From the NCBI GenBank assembly GCA_013397695.1, contig VYZI01000236.1:147547-211546 (forward strand): DNA of 64,000 bases, in the 5' to 3' direction. The position numbers and the translations under genes were made by a program. The notes beneath the pieces were generated by a model, which saw nothing but the letters and a program-made list of their open reading frames with translations, was not told the origin of the DNA and made no database searches. The DNA is from Centropus unirufus. Lineage: Eukaryota; Chordata; Aves; Cuculiformes; Centropidae. Positions 48,893 through 62,900 of this stretch are shown in pieces. The stretch's first letter is position 1. Every line of letters starts with the position of its first letter.

Positions 48893-51800
48893 AAATTCAT
48901 GTGGTGTCTTATGGCAATTTTGGTCTTATACCAAGAATCAATGTTATTGTAATGAAAAGTGACCTTTATACATATATACTTTTCTACAGAATATTGCAGT
49001 AGGCATAGATAGTCTTCCCCTAGGTACCACTGACTCCTGTTTATAGGGAGTCTTGTGCATGAATTGTCCAACTGATATCGCTTAGACAGGATTCATATCC
49101 CCTCCTTCAGACATCTCTAATGTAGATATGAGTGAGAAACTCACCTGAGTTTCTTGTACAGCCAACTGAAAAAAGGCAAGCATAATAATTGTAGATCATG
49201 TTTATCTGATCCAGATTAGACGTTTACCTTTGAGTAGGATGAACCGCATCCCAGAAGTGCTGATTTCTCTCTACTGTACATAAAGTGAGCAAGACTCTGG
49301 ACACCTTTGCATTCAGTCAGATGAATATCACTCTTAACAAGGTAGTTCGCTAAGGAAGAAGTAAGGAAAAGAGAACATGAAAAAAGCAAAGTAAGGAAAA
49401 AACCCAACTTTGCTCCTTTAATTAAAACAAGATGACAGGCATCACAAGCAGATGGTGTGCCATGAGTTGCAGAATAAGAGACGATCCCAGGGGCAGGGGA
49501 GGACAAGAGCTGGTCCCTGCATCTGGGAGATAGTGAGCTTCATCTTCCAAAAATCCTTGGTGGTGTGCATTTAGCTGAGAGCTTGCCATCTCAAATCCAT
49601 TCCAAAAATGTGTTCTCCCTGACAGCTCAGGAATCTGTCACTGCCATACTGCACGTTGGCACAAACATACTGCGTTGTTATTGAAGTTGCCCTTTTGATG
49701 TTAAGTCTTTTCTGATCCTAATGCCAAATCCATACTGTTTGATTCCACTAGGTAATTGGAAATGATATTTTGATTTTAACTATTTTTCAGTGAAAAGATG
49801 GGAAAGGAAAATAGACGCAAGGGCATAAACTGTCCCAGACTGAGTAAATAAGTAAACATTCAAGAAGCTCTAGCATTTGACTTAGCCTGGTTTTACAGTT
49901 TCTGTAGGTAACAGCAAAAGATAGTTTCTAGTAGTGGTTTCTGGCATTGTTGTGCTATGGTTTCTTCAAAACAAACAAACAAAGACATTAATGAACTTTT
50001 TTTTTTGTTATTCTAACATTTCAGCATTCCTTCCCCCAAGTATTTCAAGTGCCAGCATGATATTTCAATATAGAAATTTGAAATAAACCATCAGAGTACC
50101 ATTTTAAGTTTATTTAAGACTTATGCTATGGACTTTGGATGTGGAAGTCAAGCTCTGGGCGTCTGAGACTTACAGAAGAAGATTTCAATATTTAGGAATA
50201 ATCAAAGAGATTATATTCATTAGGCTGTGAGAGACAATTCTTTTATTCCTAATACTAATTTAGATTCTAATATTGCTTTAATTACCCAATCTTCCTTCCT
50301 TACAACTGGAAATTTGGAAATTATTATTTTAGTTCACATGAGTAGTCAGTAGGTTGTGATTCATCTCTCCCAAGTTTAGACAGATGCATTTACACCTGAA
50401 TAGCAATCTGTTGCAATCAGTGGATGTGAACAGGGACTTCTAAGGCATTATCTCTGATACAGTTTAGATGCCTATCATACGGAAAAATGAAATATTTTCT
50501 AAGAAGTGCATGTTCTATTTTCTTTGGCCATAATGGAGCCTTGTACAAGATTAAATGTAGATGTGGTATTTACATTTTCTTAACTATCAGTACAGGAAAC
50601 TGCAATCTTAGTCTGCAAAAGCTTTGGCTTTTCAGATTATTATGATGCTGTTTTATTGCCTTTCAAATGATTTATTTTACCCCTTAGAGTTATCTTTGGA
50701 GTGGAACAGAGGTATCAGCTGACACACCAATAGGAATTTCAAGATATATGTAAATGAAAGTAAGGAGAAAATGTGGACTGAAATCTGGGCAGAGTCCCAA
50801 GAGATAGCCAGTGACATTCCTGCTCCTGTGAAAAGTGTTACACTATTTTAAGAGCCAGTCTTTTTTTGGACTGATAGTGCAAGGGGTTAAAATCTGGAAG
50901 AGGACTTCCAGTATGTTAAGTATGTCAGTGGCATTTGTTATTCTGCACAATTCTTTCTTTCTTTTGTGCTTTCTGAAGTAATTGTTTCACACAACCTGGT
51001 TAAATATTTTACTATATTCTAAAGATTCCTTTTTGGTACATTTGGCAAGCTAACAAGGTTCTGCTTTTGTTTCTCACTTGAACAATAAAGGATAGAATGG
51101 TTTGGAAAGTGTTCAAATTGTATTGTTAATCATGCAAGTGTAAGTCCTGCAGGTTTTGTGTTGTAATAACCTCCTGTTTGTTGGGAACATTGCCATTCGG
51201 GCATCACTAGTGCAGTGGGATTGACCTGCACTGTCTGTGAATTCCTTTGTTTTCTTATAGTCCTGGAAGGTGGTTCTCTCTGCTGTATCTGTGAGTTCAG
51301 GCTGGTCTCTGTGATTCAGTAGTTAACAGTCAAGGAAAGAAAAAAATGTGAAGGGACATGGCATTTCTTGAGAGAGGGCAATCACATGTTCAGAAAACAT
51401 TTGGCTGAATGACAAAAGGAGTTATCTGTTTTCTCCGTGTAAACTCTATGTTATTTTGGGAAAATAGAATTAAGAGATATGGAGAAAAGTTCTCAGTAGT
51501 AATGGTATTACAGATACTAAATAGATGCTTTTCTTCTAGAAGTAGTGTACTAATAAGGAATTCAAAGGACTTAATTCCTATCTATTCACTGATTGGACCA
51601 GCCACTTCATCTTCCTTCACAGAATTAATATCAAGTTTCACTTAAGGTACAGAGAAGACATTTTCTACTCCTTTTTTCATGAAATGGAGGGATAGAAATA
51701 TGTGTCAAATGTCCTACTCTCATTGCTTGAATTTCACTTAAATCCATGGTGAGTAGTAAAATTATGCAGGAACTCTGCATAATTTCTTGCAAGAATTTAC

Positions 51801-52120
51801 TGGAATTACACCAACAAAGGAACCAGCTGAGTGTTCTCACATAGTTTTCCATTTCATAAAGCAGAACAATTCTGTTCTAGAAAAAGTGCCTTGCAACACA
51901 AAAGAGTACCTTTTCTCATTTCAAAATAACCACTTCACAAAGGACACCCTGTCTACAAATAAAGAAGTAAGGACATTCCTGCGTAGAAAGGGAGAGGGGG
52001 TGGGTTATGTATCACCTGATAGAGCTTATTAATGCACATAGCCATGCTGTGCTGCATCACCAAGAGTGATGGACTCTGAACTTGAAGCCTCCCGAACAAT
52101 ACCAAACATTATATGCAAGG
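48893..52120. other. Gene-poor DNA
   Basis: No recognised gene or repeat. Open frames (for example near 49.2-49.5 kb and 51.4-52.0 kb) have no motif and no fitting splice sites. Confidence 0.45.
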
Positions 52121-52190
52121 GTAAGCTGAAGTGCGACTCGCCTAAGGCCACACAGTGACAGAGTCAGGAATGAAAGCTATGAGATTTGTT
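52121..52190 (+). mobile_element. MIR-like SINE core fossil
   Basis: AAGCTGAAGTGCGACTCGCC, then TAAGGCCACACAGTGACAGAGTCAGGAATGAAAG, follows the MIR/CORE-SINE phrase (GACTTGCC-TAAGGTCACACAG...CAGAGCCAGGATT). MIR-type SINEs are very old and usually strongly decayed in birds. Neither the tRNA-like head nor the LINE-like tail is clear. Confidence 0.5.
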
Positions 52191-55100
52191 AAAGATATCC
52201 TCCATGGTACCAACAGCAGATGAGTCTATTTAGCAGTGGTATAACTTAACCAGATACTCCACCCTACTGCACCTGGACTAGGATTGATCTGATTTCCTTC
52301 ATGATTTATGCTTATTGTGATGAAATCAGGAGTCATTGGAGGTATTTTTCTCAGGAGACTGTTTCACATGGAGGAAATGTAATTTTTCAGGGGAAAAAAA
52401 AATCTACAACACTTAAAGGACGGGAGAAATCTGGACAGCTGTGCTAAGAAGAAAAAGCACATGACTTGCAGATGTGGAGTCAGCCAGAGGGGAGTTGTGC
52501 CTTCAGGCACAGCAAAAAGGGCAAGGATGTTTTGGGAAGGGATCTGCTACTTCTCTTGGCCACATTGCTTGCTGTATTGCAGACTCTGCAAATCAAGATA
52601 GTTCAGCTGAACAATTGACTGAATTTAAGTAGTGTGGTAGTGGAAATATATGTCTATAAAACTCTTGGTCTCAGTTTGCTTTCATCAGAACTTATTAAAA
52701 AAAATAAATCAGTCAGGGTTTTTTTGAGTGGTTCTGTGTTATGGACCAGTAAATCTACAGGGAAATACAAGGAATGGTGCCAGTTCACACTATCTGAAGA
52801 AGCAGACTCTAGCCCCTTAATCCTCCTTCAGATTAATTTTACCTCTTTCATGTATTTTTCCTCATACTTCAGATTTTTATGCCTTCCTGAAGCCATAGGA
52901 ATCATTCTGTCCAACAGTGCAAATTTAGCTCTTTGTCCTATCATTATTTTGTTGCTTTCTCCTAGGAAAAGTGATGTCAGATTTTTCTTTTTTTTTGCCT
53001 ATTACTGCCAACATATCTAGACAGCTTTAGGGAAAAAAGTGCTTCTCTGCAGAAGAGTATTCTACAGGAATGGTGCAGTATGTTAGAGTCTTTTATATGC
53101 GTCTGTATATCAACACATAGCATAGAAGTTAATAAGCTTAAAGCTAATCACCATCTTAACCCAGACCTTAGCTGATATTCTCACTGATTTGTACCGATGA
53201 ATGAAGTTTGGTGTATCTTTTGTGATTATTCATTCCAAAGGAGTTAATATTACGGTGATTTTGTGGTTTGAAACTCACAACTTTCTGTGTCCTGTTTGAT
53301 GTGTAGTTAATGATTTTCCTACAGGTCACGGGGACTGAATGGAAAAGTAAAATATCATTACCATTTTCTTCCTCAGTGTCTTGTAATAGATCAGGTTTGA
53401 GGTTGCTTGGTTTCAATTAAAGTTTTGCTTCGCCATGGTACTTCCTGCATGGGTCAAATATGTTTTCTGGAATTACTTTTAGAGATTTGAGGTTAAACAA
53501 GATGCAGTAAGATTTACACATATTTACATGTGTATAAACATGCAATTGATTCTGTTTGGAGATAGCAGATAGACAGATCACTGAGGCTATTGCCCTTATA
53601 CCATTAGTATCGTCTATTACTAGGAATGAACTTGGCTGGCTGTCCTAAAAAAACTTCCCATTCGTAACAGGAAGAGTTATATAATTGCTTTTGCAGTATT
53701 GCATACAGCAAGCCCAAAGGCCCTCAGTGTGTTTTATTACAGTTGTAGTTGACTGACGGTGACTAACCTTATTCTAATCGCTGTAAATGGTTGTAGTTTA
53801 AGATAGTACACAGTGTAAAAACTACTGATGCGATTTATCCATTAAAACTTAGTAAGATCCTTCTTAATGGTTAAGCAGCCATTCTAGCATCTGACAAATT
53901 AATACATTACCTCCAACCATCTCTAAGACTCATGGCAAACTTCCAGCCTCTACAAGACATGGAGCTCCTGATTTTGAACAGCATACAGAAAACGTTCTGC
54001 CAGCTGACAGCACTTACACTCTTTAAAGCATTAACTTCTTGAGGTAATGATATTGTTAACACTTTTATCAGTGATTTTCCTGTCATGTATCTTACTTGAG
54101 AAAATGGATATTCATGCCAAAACAAAAAAAAAAAAGCCTTTTCTGTAATCTCATATAAACAGTAAGCTATAATGTGTACTGGACATCTAGTTCAAAAGGT
54201 TGCACAAGTAATAATGTCTAGCCTTGTTTACAGTGTGGTCTCCTGTGTCACCATTTAGGAGCATTTTGCCCAGGACTTTACTAGATTTCCATTAGAAGAT
54301 CCCACTACAATAATGTCATAGCCAAAGGAATATTAGCATGTGAGTAGAGAGAAATCATATCATTCAACAGAATACATTTCAAGTCCAACCTTTGTTTTCT
54401 TTTTTTCTTAGAGAAAATAAGAACAACAGATGTCCATTTGACCTTCCATAAAAATTTTCATTAAACTACTTCAGACAACATTTGAGGACATGTTCTCTCT
54501 TCACGGAAATTGATAGTGAAAGTCTCAGACACACCTCTGATCCCAGCATTCCCAACCTACCTCAGGATTAATTCACTGATTTGAACAGATGCATCACTAT
54601 GTCAGCATTGTTCCGCTTGAGTGACACAGGAACATACTGGTTAGTGACCACTTAGCAACCGCTACAACCACTGCAGGGAATTTTAACAGAAGCTCATTTA
54701 AGCAGAGATGACATGCCAAGGAATTCTTCCAACCTGTAAGAGATGTAGAGAGTAGTCATTCCTGAAGGTGATACTCAGGCACAGGAAAGGTACTGTCATT
54801 CATCTTTGTTTTTGAAAGGATATTTCTATTTTTATTTTATGAAGGCTGTCACTACTGGAAAACAGTCATTAGACTAGGGTTTTTATATCTCCTTTATTGA
54901 CAATGCAAAACGAAACACGTCTCTTCCTCACTTCTGCTGGAGTTTCTTATGAAACTTTACTGTGAGCAAATCTGAAGCTAATCAAAAGTTTCTGTTATAC
55001 TGCCATTAATAAATATTATATGTAGTATTATGAAGCTGAAGTATTTTCCTAATAATTTGAATGTCCAGCTGCAGTCATTATTGTCAGTCTTTTATAAGAG

Positions 55101-56854
55101 CTACATTTAGTGGAATCTTAGTTTGTTTGTAATGTGTGAATGCTTGTTATTTTTTCATCAGCTTCCTAAGTTAGATAGCCTAAGTACCTGAACACTGTAG
55201 CAGAGCATGTTGATTAGTGTTTTCTAGAAAGATTAGACATAAGTTATGTTGATGTTGGCAGAGAAAGGTGGGTAGCATATGTAGTGCATTTTCACTATAC
55301 GTTTTAGCTGTCGACAGTGACAGAAGCAAGCTGACATTAATGTGTCTTGATAAGTGATACCGCTATTACCCATGTCACTTTTATCATCAACTACTCAAAA
55401 TATTGACCCAGGACTCTGATTTGATGTTATAATAAATTTGGCGTGTATTAACATACATATCACATTGACTTCTTCATGACACATTCCTTGACAGAGTGTG
55501 ATTATTGTACATTACTTCAGTTCTCTTCTTAGCATTGCCCTTAACATTTCCTTCAGAAGGCAATAGGAGGATATCTATTTTCATGGGGTTTTTTTCATTA
55601 TTTTTAATGATAAAGATAGCATTTAATGGTTTGAACATGAAATGCTTTATAGATAACATTTTCATATGAGACTGTCATATAATTAATTTTATTACCAGCA
55701 ATTCCAGATGTTGTGAACAGATTCAACATCATTCAATGCTATTTCCTCCATCAAAGAGTATAAACCCCTTTTGGATGTTTCCATAAAAATTAAATGTCTG
55801 GAAAACATACTTTTTCTGATGAAAATGGAATTGTGGTATTATGTAAAGACTGATATATCTTTAAAATGTGCTAATCATTTGATTGCAATTTAAAATTAAT
55901 TAGGGGATAGTGGCTTCTGAATGTGAATATCTGATATCAAAACAACAGGGTGTTTAAAAAAGGATATTCTGGGAAAACCATACTTCAAAATGCATGACCC
56001 TCCTAAGTAAAAGAATTTGAGGTGAAAGCAAGTGGAACACATTTTGAATGGATGATGGGGATCTGAGTTTTTTGGGTTTAATTTGCACAAATCTATAATG
56101 ACTTGCCGCTCTAGATCTCACTAGAATTCATTTGGTCATAGATATCTGTCTTGCTTTTACCATGTGGCTCCTATGGAAGGATAAAGTAGTTGTGGGGTTT
56201 TCCCTTGAGCAGAAATGATCTGGGAGGGCAAGAAATTTTAACAGAAAAAATCTTTTGTGAGAACTGAGGTGCTCACTAGGACTCATGAGTCATTCAGGGT
56301 GGAAATGCCGTGGCTCTTAGTGCAGCATTGCTTTGCAGCCCTCACCCTCAGGTGTTTTGGGGTTTCTTCTGATTCCCTGGGCTGGAATGCATATACGATC
56401 CCTCTGCAGCTTGTGGGACTACATAAAGGAAAGGATCCAACCACCTCCCATCGTGCTTTCCACCATCTGGGTTGGAGCTACTTTGGTGCAGAGGATGAGT
56501 CATTTGGCCAGCACAGAGTTGTGCTGTCCTTATTAAATTAGATGATATGAGCCAGACTAGCTTGGGTCCCCCAAGCTCAGGAGCTTAAGCAGGGGCAACT
56601 TAGGTCTGTCTGTAGAAAGCTATCAACATCCAAGAAAGTTATCCCACCACAGTCTTGATAAGCTACTGCCTTGGAGAGCCATAAGGAAAAGACAGGTGTA
56701 GAAAAGAGCCTAAATCCTGGCCTTGTAAGTGCCTAGCACGGGGCCACAGGGAAGCAGGTCGCCTTTTCAGCATTCTCAGCTGTGACTCATTCCAAATTTA
56801 GGTGTCTAAACTAGATATCAGTTTCTTGGGAGAATGAGACGATAAAACCCACCG
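52191..56854. other. Gene-poor, AT-rich DNA
   Basis: I see no supported gene, RNA or mobile element. Sequence around 54.9-55.9 kb is especially AT-rich. Confidence 0.45.
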
Positions 56855-56940
56855 TGCTAGATGGACCAGAGTCCTGCCTAACCCAGCATCCTGTCAGGCT
56901 GTGGCTGACAGCTGACACCTAGAAAAAAGGGGAAAAGGGG
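56855..56940 (+). repeat. Diverged interspersed repeat, copy 2
   Basis: TAGATGGACCAGAGTCCTGC, then CTAACCCAGCATCCTGTCAGGCTGTGGCTGACAGCTGACACCTAGAAAAAAGG, is related to 48610-48670 in the same orientation. This copy is longer and keeps the 'agatggaccagagtcc' left part. Confidence 0.55.
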
Positions 56941-59900
56941 CAAGCATTACAAATTGAACTCAGATCTTTTCATTTGCAGGAGAATTCCAACTGTATTTCA
57001 GGCACAGACTATGTGAATGAATTTATTCTAATCAAAGCCTTCCATTTTGATAGAGTTTTCACTGGGTCAGAGCGGGAGATCTAAACTGTCATTTTCATTA
57101 CCCAGATATTGATGGTCACTTTGTCCTTAATTGCTTCTGCTTTGCCCTAAATATTACTTATTTGTATGGTTGGTTTTGTAGGATTTCTATGTTTTTCAAT
57201 GAATCCACCTATGCTACTATATACTAAACTAGTTTTTTGTTAGTATTTTAATATTTTTTTTGTTTCTAAATGTTCTTCTTATGGGCTTTTTTTCTTTCTT
57301 GAGTGATTCAATTTTCTTCAGAAAATTTTAGGAACCTTTTATAGGTTCTTAAAACATTCTTCATTTGAAACAGAGTTTAATTGAGTGCTTCAAAATCTTT
57401 TATATATGATGGCAAGATCAGAAACTAACATTTGGTGGCTTTATTTCCACCATCTTTCGCTTCCACATGAGTAACACTGGATTCTTTGCATACTCCTAAG
57501 AGATGTTGTGCCTTTATTTCATTTTAGATTTAATTTTTCAATAATCATATTGTTATTTTATAATGGAAAAATGTCTGTGCGTTGAGCCAGCTCTCATTAG
57601 GCTCCAGCAGGTGTGTGTTGGGTAACATGGTTAGTAGACATTGTGTGGGTGCTGAAAAAGTGTGAGCTCAGCCTGAGCAGAGACTAAACATGAAGCCTTA
57701 CCAGAGGGTTTATCTTGGCAATCAATTCTTCTGGGGAATACAGTGCATAAAAACTCCTACTTAGAATATACTTTTTAAGTATGTATCTCTATACTGGTTG
57801 TTTTAAAGTGGTGACAAACAGCGAAAAAAGCTAAATATATCAAAAGTGATGCAGAATTCAATGGTGCTGACTAAGAAATCCTGCAAAACAGGGTTTTTTG
57901 TGGTATTGCAGGTTTGTTTTAAGAAATATGAGTGGTCACATGATTGCAAGCACTCAATTAACACATTCAATCAAGTTATCCTTTGTTAGCAGTGACACAT
58001 TCTCATGTTGCCTGGGGAAGAAGTAACCATAAGCTTTTTAAATAACCCATTTTTTCATGGTCTTTTTATTTTTTTTTTGTAGTAGGAGATGTCCAACAGC
58101 TCATAGATGGTTGGTTCACTATCTGTACCTCTGCTGACTGATAATAACCTTTTAAAATAGACTCACAATCCTGTGCCCATGCTCCAGGACAGATAAGCTG
58201 AGTTTGTATGAGAAAAGCAACTTCTGAAGTGTGCTACTTGGGTAATTATGATGGCTGAAACAAGCTGATCATTTAGGATTTGATCTTTTGATGGGATGTG
58301 ACATAGTTCTTCTGGGATTGTGTCTTAAATTAGTCTTGTTGGAATGAATAATGTTTATAAGTATGCAGGTGCAAACGTTTCACAGCACATTTCATCCTTG
58401 TTTTTATGTGGTCTCAAAAACATGAAAAATGACACAAAATCCAAATTTTTCCTAAGTAACCATTAAAGACTCTAGAGCTTTATGTAAGCAAGGCCTAATT
58501 TATTTTAATGAGTATATAGTCTACTGACATACCCATTTGTAAAAGCAAATCCCTAAAACGTGACACTTTACCTCCACCCACAGAGCATTCTCCTGTCTTT
58601 CATTTTACAAACACATACACATTCTATGGAAAGCATGCCAAAAACCTCTTAATTCTGAATGTCCTAATGAATTTTTGAGACTCTAGTAAGCCAGAGGGAA
58701 AGTGTAATTAATAAGAAAATGTTTGTGCCCTGTGTAGTACACAAGGAACTCTGAAGCACATCTCATTTTGGTTTCCTAACATAAATCCTCTGCATAAGCT
58801 TTTTTTTTTTTGCTGTCAAATTCTACCAAGAACATCTATGGGCCAGAGCAGCCATAAATCTTGTATTTATTTATCGTTAGTAAGAAGCCAAATAAAAATG
58901 CGTGCCAATTAGTTCAAATCTATCTGTGACTATGTGTGTTCCTCAAATGCATAGATTTGGAAGGAGAATAAGGGCTGATGACAAGCCCGCAGTCCAGATC
59001 CTCCATCTGCATCCCTCTGGCTTGTTTGTGAACTTCAGGTGCTGCAGTGGGACTCAGCTGCTTGTTGGTGCCAGTTGTTGGTGCAGAACAAAAAGCAGCT
59101 TTTCAAAGTTGCCTAAAGCTCCTTGCTCACTCCTCAAATCCTTTTCCCAAGCCCTCAGACTCTGGATTTTTGTGCTGAATGCTTCCTGACCCTGGGAGGT
59201 CATATCACAATTATAACATTCAGTGACTGAGCTTGACATCTCTGGCTCGGAAAAAAAGTTTATCTGAAGGGAAGTTTCAACCTTTGGCAATTTATTTTTC
59301 TGATGCTAATAGAGGAAGACATCTTTCAAAGCTTATGCTGAAAGACACATCTGAGAAAGTGACATCTGAAAATAGCCTGGTAGATGGGGCATTCGTTAGC
59401 ACCGTAGGGAACCTGGCTTAAGTTTCCATCTTGTCCTTCAAAGAGAGGCATATTCAAAAGCAGTTCTGTTTCTCCATCGTAATGTTTCCACTGGTCAGTC
59501 CATCCTGGATTCAAGGATCTTTCCAGGTGAAAAGTGTGTAAAAGTAAATATGTTCTGTTAGATGATTTTGTTCAAACAAATTTTTTTTTTATATGGAAGA
59601 AAAAACTTCATTGAAAATTCCTGGTCCACTTCAGAACTGCAAAGGAGGCGAGATTTCCTATGTATAAAGGCAGTATAGAGTCATCCAAGGCAATAATCCA
59701 GGCAGAAAACAATATTTGACTTTTTCTACTGAAATTAAAGGCAATCTTTTAAATGAAGGAAATGTTACCAGCTACTAGTATATTCAATCATTTCCTACAA
59801 GGATCTTTTCTGGGAAACAGAGGAAAAATCAGTACTTGGTACAAGAGCACTTTTGAGTCACTTCCAAAAATAACTTCTTTAATTTTCTTAGCTTCCAAAC

Positions 59901-62900
59901 TTTTTCCTCTGTGCCAGTTTCTGGCTAATTAACAAACAAGGCCTAATAGGCAGTGCAGATGCAAAATCAGAGACTGGAGTTGTTGAGACACGTACTGCAT
60001 GAGGTAATTGCCTTTTTTTTTTTTTAGTAAAAAACATGTCGTTTATTACTCTTTCTTTAAAAGTCAGAGGAAGAGCATTTCTGAGAAGAAGACTGATCCT
60101 GTAGTCACATCTGTCCGGTGCTTTTCTTGAGTGCCTGACCTCTCCCACAGGCTCTGCTGTGTTAAAGACCTCAGCAGGATAATCTTGACAAGGCTGAACT
60201 CTTAGCACCTTTTTTTTTTCTGAAGAAACTCCCTAGTCAGAAGAAATTAAAATTCTAATGCTATGGAAAAGACAGAATTTGAAAGATGCAGTATATCAAT
60301 GATCTTAAGAACTATATTAGGACAATTTTAAAATAATGTGAAGGTTTGGTACAAAGTGTGTAAAAATGCAATTACATTTTATTGCAAATACATCACTTAA
60401 GATGTTACTAACACATGACTTACANTATATATTTTTAGTTTGAGACTAGATATGCTCCTGTATTATGTAAGCATGTGAAGCTGTTCAGAAGACATCAGTT
60501 ATGAAACTTTCTGTTCGCATGATTCCCTGTGTGTAAAGATGTGAAAGTTTTATTAAAAATGCTTGTGGTTTCTTTATATTGTTCACAAGACATATAATCT
60601 CAGGGATAAGGAATCCCAGGATGAGGCCTTTGCTGAAATAAAAGAAAGGATTTTACTAAGTCCAAATCTGTTTATAATCTGTAAATCTTCTAATTTGTGA
60701 AAGCATAACATGAAAAAATAGTGAGCTATAGGGTCTTCCCTGTTGAATTTAAATGAAGGATATATATTTGATGTCCACTTTAATGGAAATAAAAACTTTG
60801 ACTAATATCTCAAAACAACAAACCGATAACTGAAACACCTTAAGTTTTCTAACTTTTTTATTAACCTGCTGCTTTATATAATTTGAATAGCAATCTTTTT
60901 TTTTCATCTGAAACACATCTTTTCAGGAGACAGATGAGAATTAAAAAGCAATCTCCATTGATAGCAAACTGTGCATATATATGTCATTATTCTCTGGACT
61001 ATTGTAGTTTAATTCGAAGTTGAGTCTCTTTATGAAATAATGTGCATTGTTATAATTGGGAGCATGCTCATAAATGGTACTGCTTTATTATGAGTTAGGA
61101 CAAAAATGTTTATTTGACAACCAGGATACATTTCTTCCCTTTTCAAAGCTAAAACCAAGTTCAGAAATCACATACATTTTCACTCAGTTCTTAGATAAAA
61201 TTTGACTTATTCCAAGTAACTATCAGCTAAGAGCTGTACAAAGCTACAGAAAAGTAGCATTTCTTCTGAAGTCTTGCAGGACTTTCCTCAATCCAGACAT
61301 TTTAGAACATTTCAGTAGGCAAGTAACATTCTCCCTTAATCTGGCAGCTCTGCCCTTAGGAGACTGAGACTGAGTAACTATTAGGAGTTATTTGCCACTA
61401 AGGCAAAAGAAGCAAAGTTCTCTTTGCAGGGCTGTAGAATTTTGGAATATAAAACATAATTTGAAGCAGAAGGTATGTGTCTTTAGTTAATAGAAAAACA
61501 TAGGAATTTTGGCTTCGGAACACTCTTAACATAATAAAAATGCTGAACTGCTGGACAGGAGAGAAAGAGTGCATCCCATGTAGCGTATGCTGTTTATCCC
61601 ACTTAATATACAACTTGAAGGTAACCAGTTCTCCCAGGTGATGAAGGTAGTTTAAGAATCTATATGCAATATACTGGAATTTCTGTTAGGGTCAGCCTTG
61701 ATTATGCTGAATTTCTTACGAAGTACTATAGGAAATACAGGCTTCAAAATATTTTGAGGTGATAAAAATGTTTATAAAATCTCTGAAATTGTAGTTTCAG
61801 GAAGAACTAATCAGTTGCTTTTTTAATCTTAAACCTTATTTAATACACCCATGCCTTCCTCCAGTTGCTTAGAATGAATACACAAAACAAAATTAGAAAA
61901 ACACAGGAATTATGTATTGAATCTGCATTCTTTACTACTATATGGAAAAGTGTTTTCCATTACCTTGTCACCCCTATTCTTATGCTGGAAACCCCTGTAG
62001 AAAATCTTGGTAGGAAGTATATGGCATTGTACAGATTTTTGTTCATTAAAATTAAGTCCTCTGTACTTTTTATAATACTATGATCCTTTCGACTAGCTTA
62101 TAGTGTCTGGAGAGATAGTGTTATTTACCAATTTCCAGCTGAAAGTGTAAAGCATACTTTATAACATCAACAGGATTTTGATCAAAATTGGAACTCTTTA
62201 GAAGACCAGCAAATACATTGTGTTTTATAACTTTTCTAGAAGTTCTTTTCAGATGTTGTAAACTCTATTTGCTGCAACTTACAGCAAGAGGACAGTGACT
62301 GAGAGAAATGTAGGAGATAGGATTATTAAGGACAAGATAAAAAGAGGAAGGAAAGCATTACTGGTCAGTAGCTGTGTTGACACCAAGGCTAGAAAGAGGG
62401 AGAACCTGGTTTTGAAAGTAGACATCATTTATATTTCTGTTCTGGCAGGAGTATCACTTGCAGGGCAAAACCAGAACTTGACCTAGGTAAAGATGGCCAT
62501 GTGAATGGGATAGTCCTAGTTGTGAAAAGCTGCTCGGCTGGATTCAAATGGGAGCTTTGATAGATGACCCTTATCATCCCTAGGATCAGAAACCAGAGAG
62601 GGGAGAATTGTCTTCAGTTAAGGGTGGTATGCGTTAACTCAACCCGTTACTTTTACTAATGCTAGTCAAAAAATGTCATGTGGATATAGGATATCTAGGG
62701 ATATATGGCAAAGAAGCTGCAGTTCCACATGGACTGTCAGAATATTTTAGTATTGGCAAGGTTATAAGCACTTAGGGCAGCACAGGAAGCCTGAGGCAAA
62801 CTATAGATATTATTTTGCAAGATGCCCATATTTGTTGTCTAAAGAAATTATGCATGTTCTTGCTACAAAAAGTACAGTCTGCTATGGAAAATCTCCTCCT

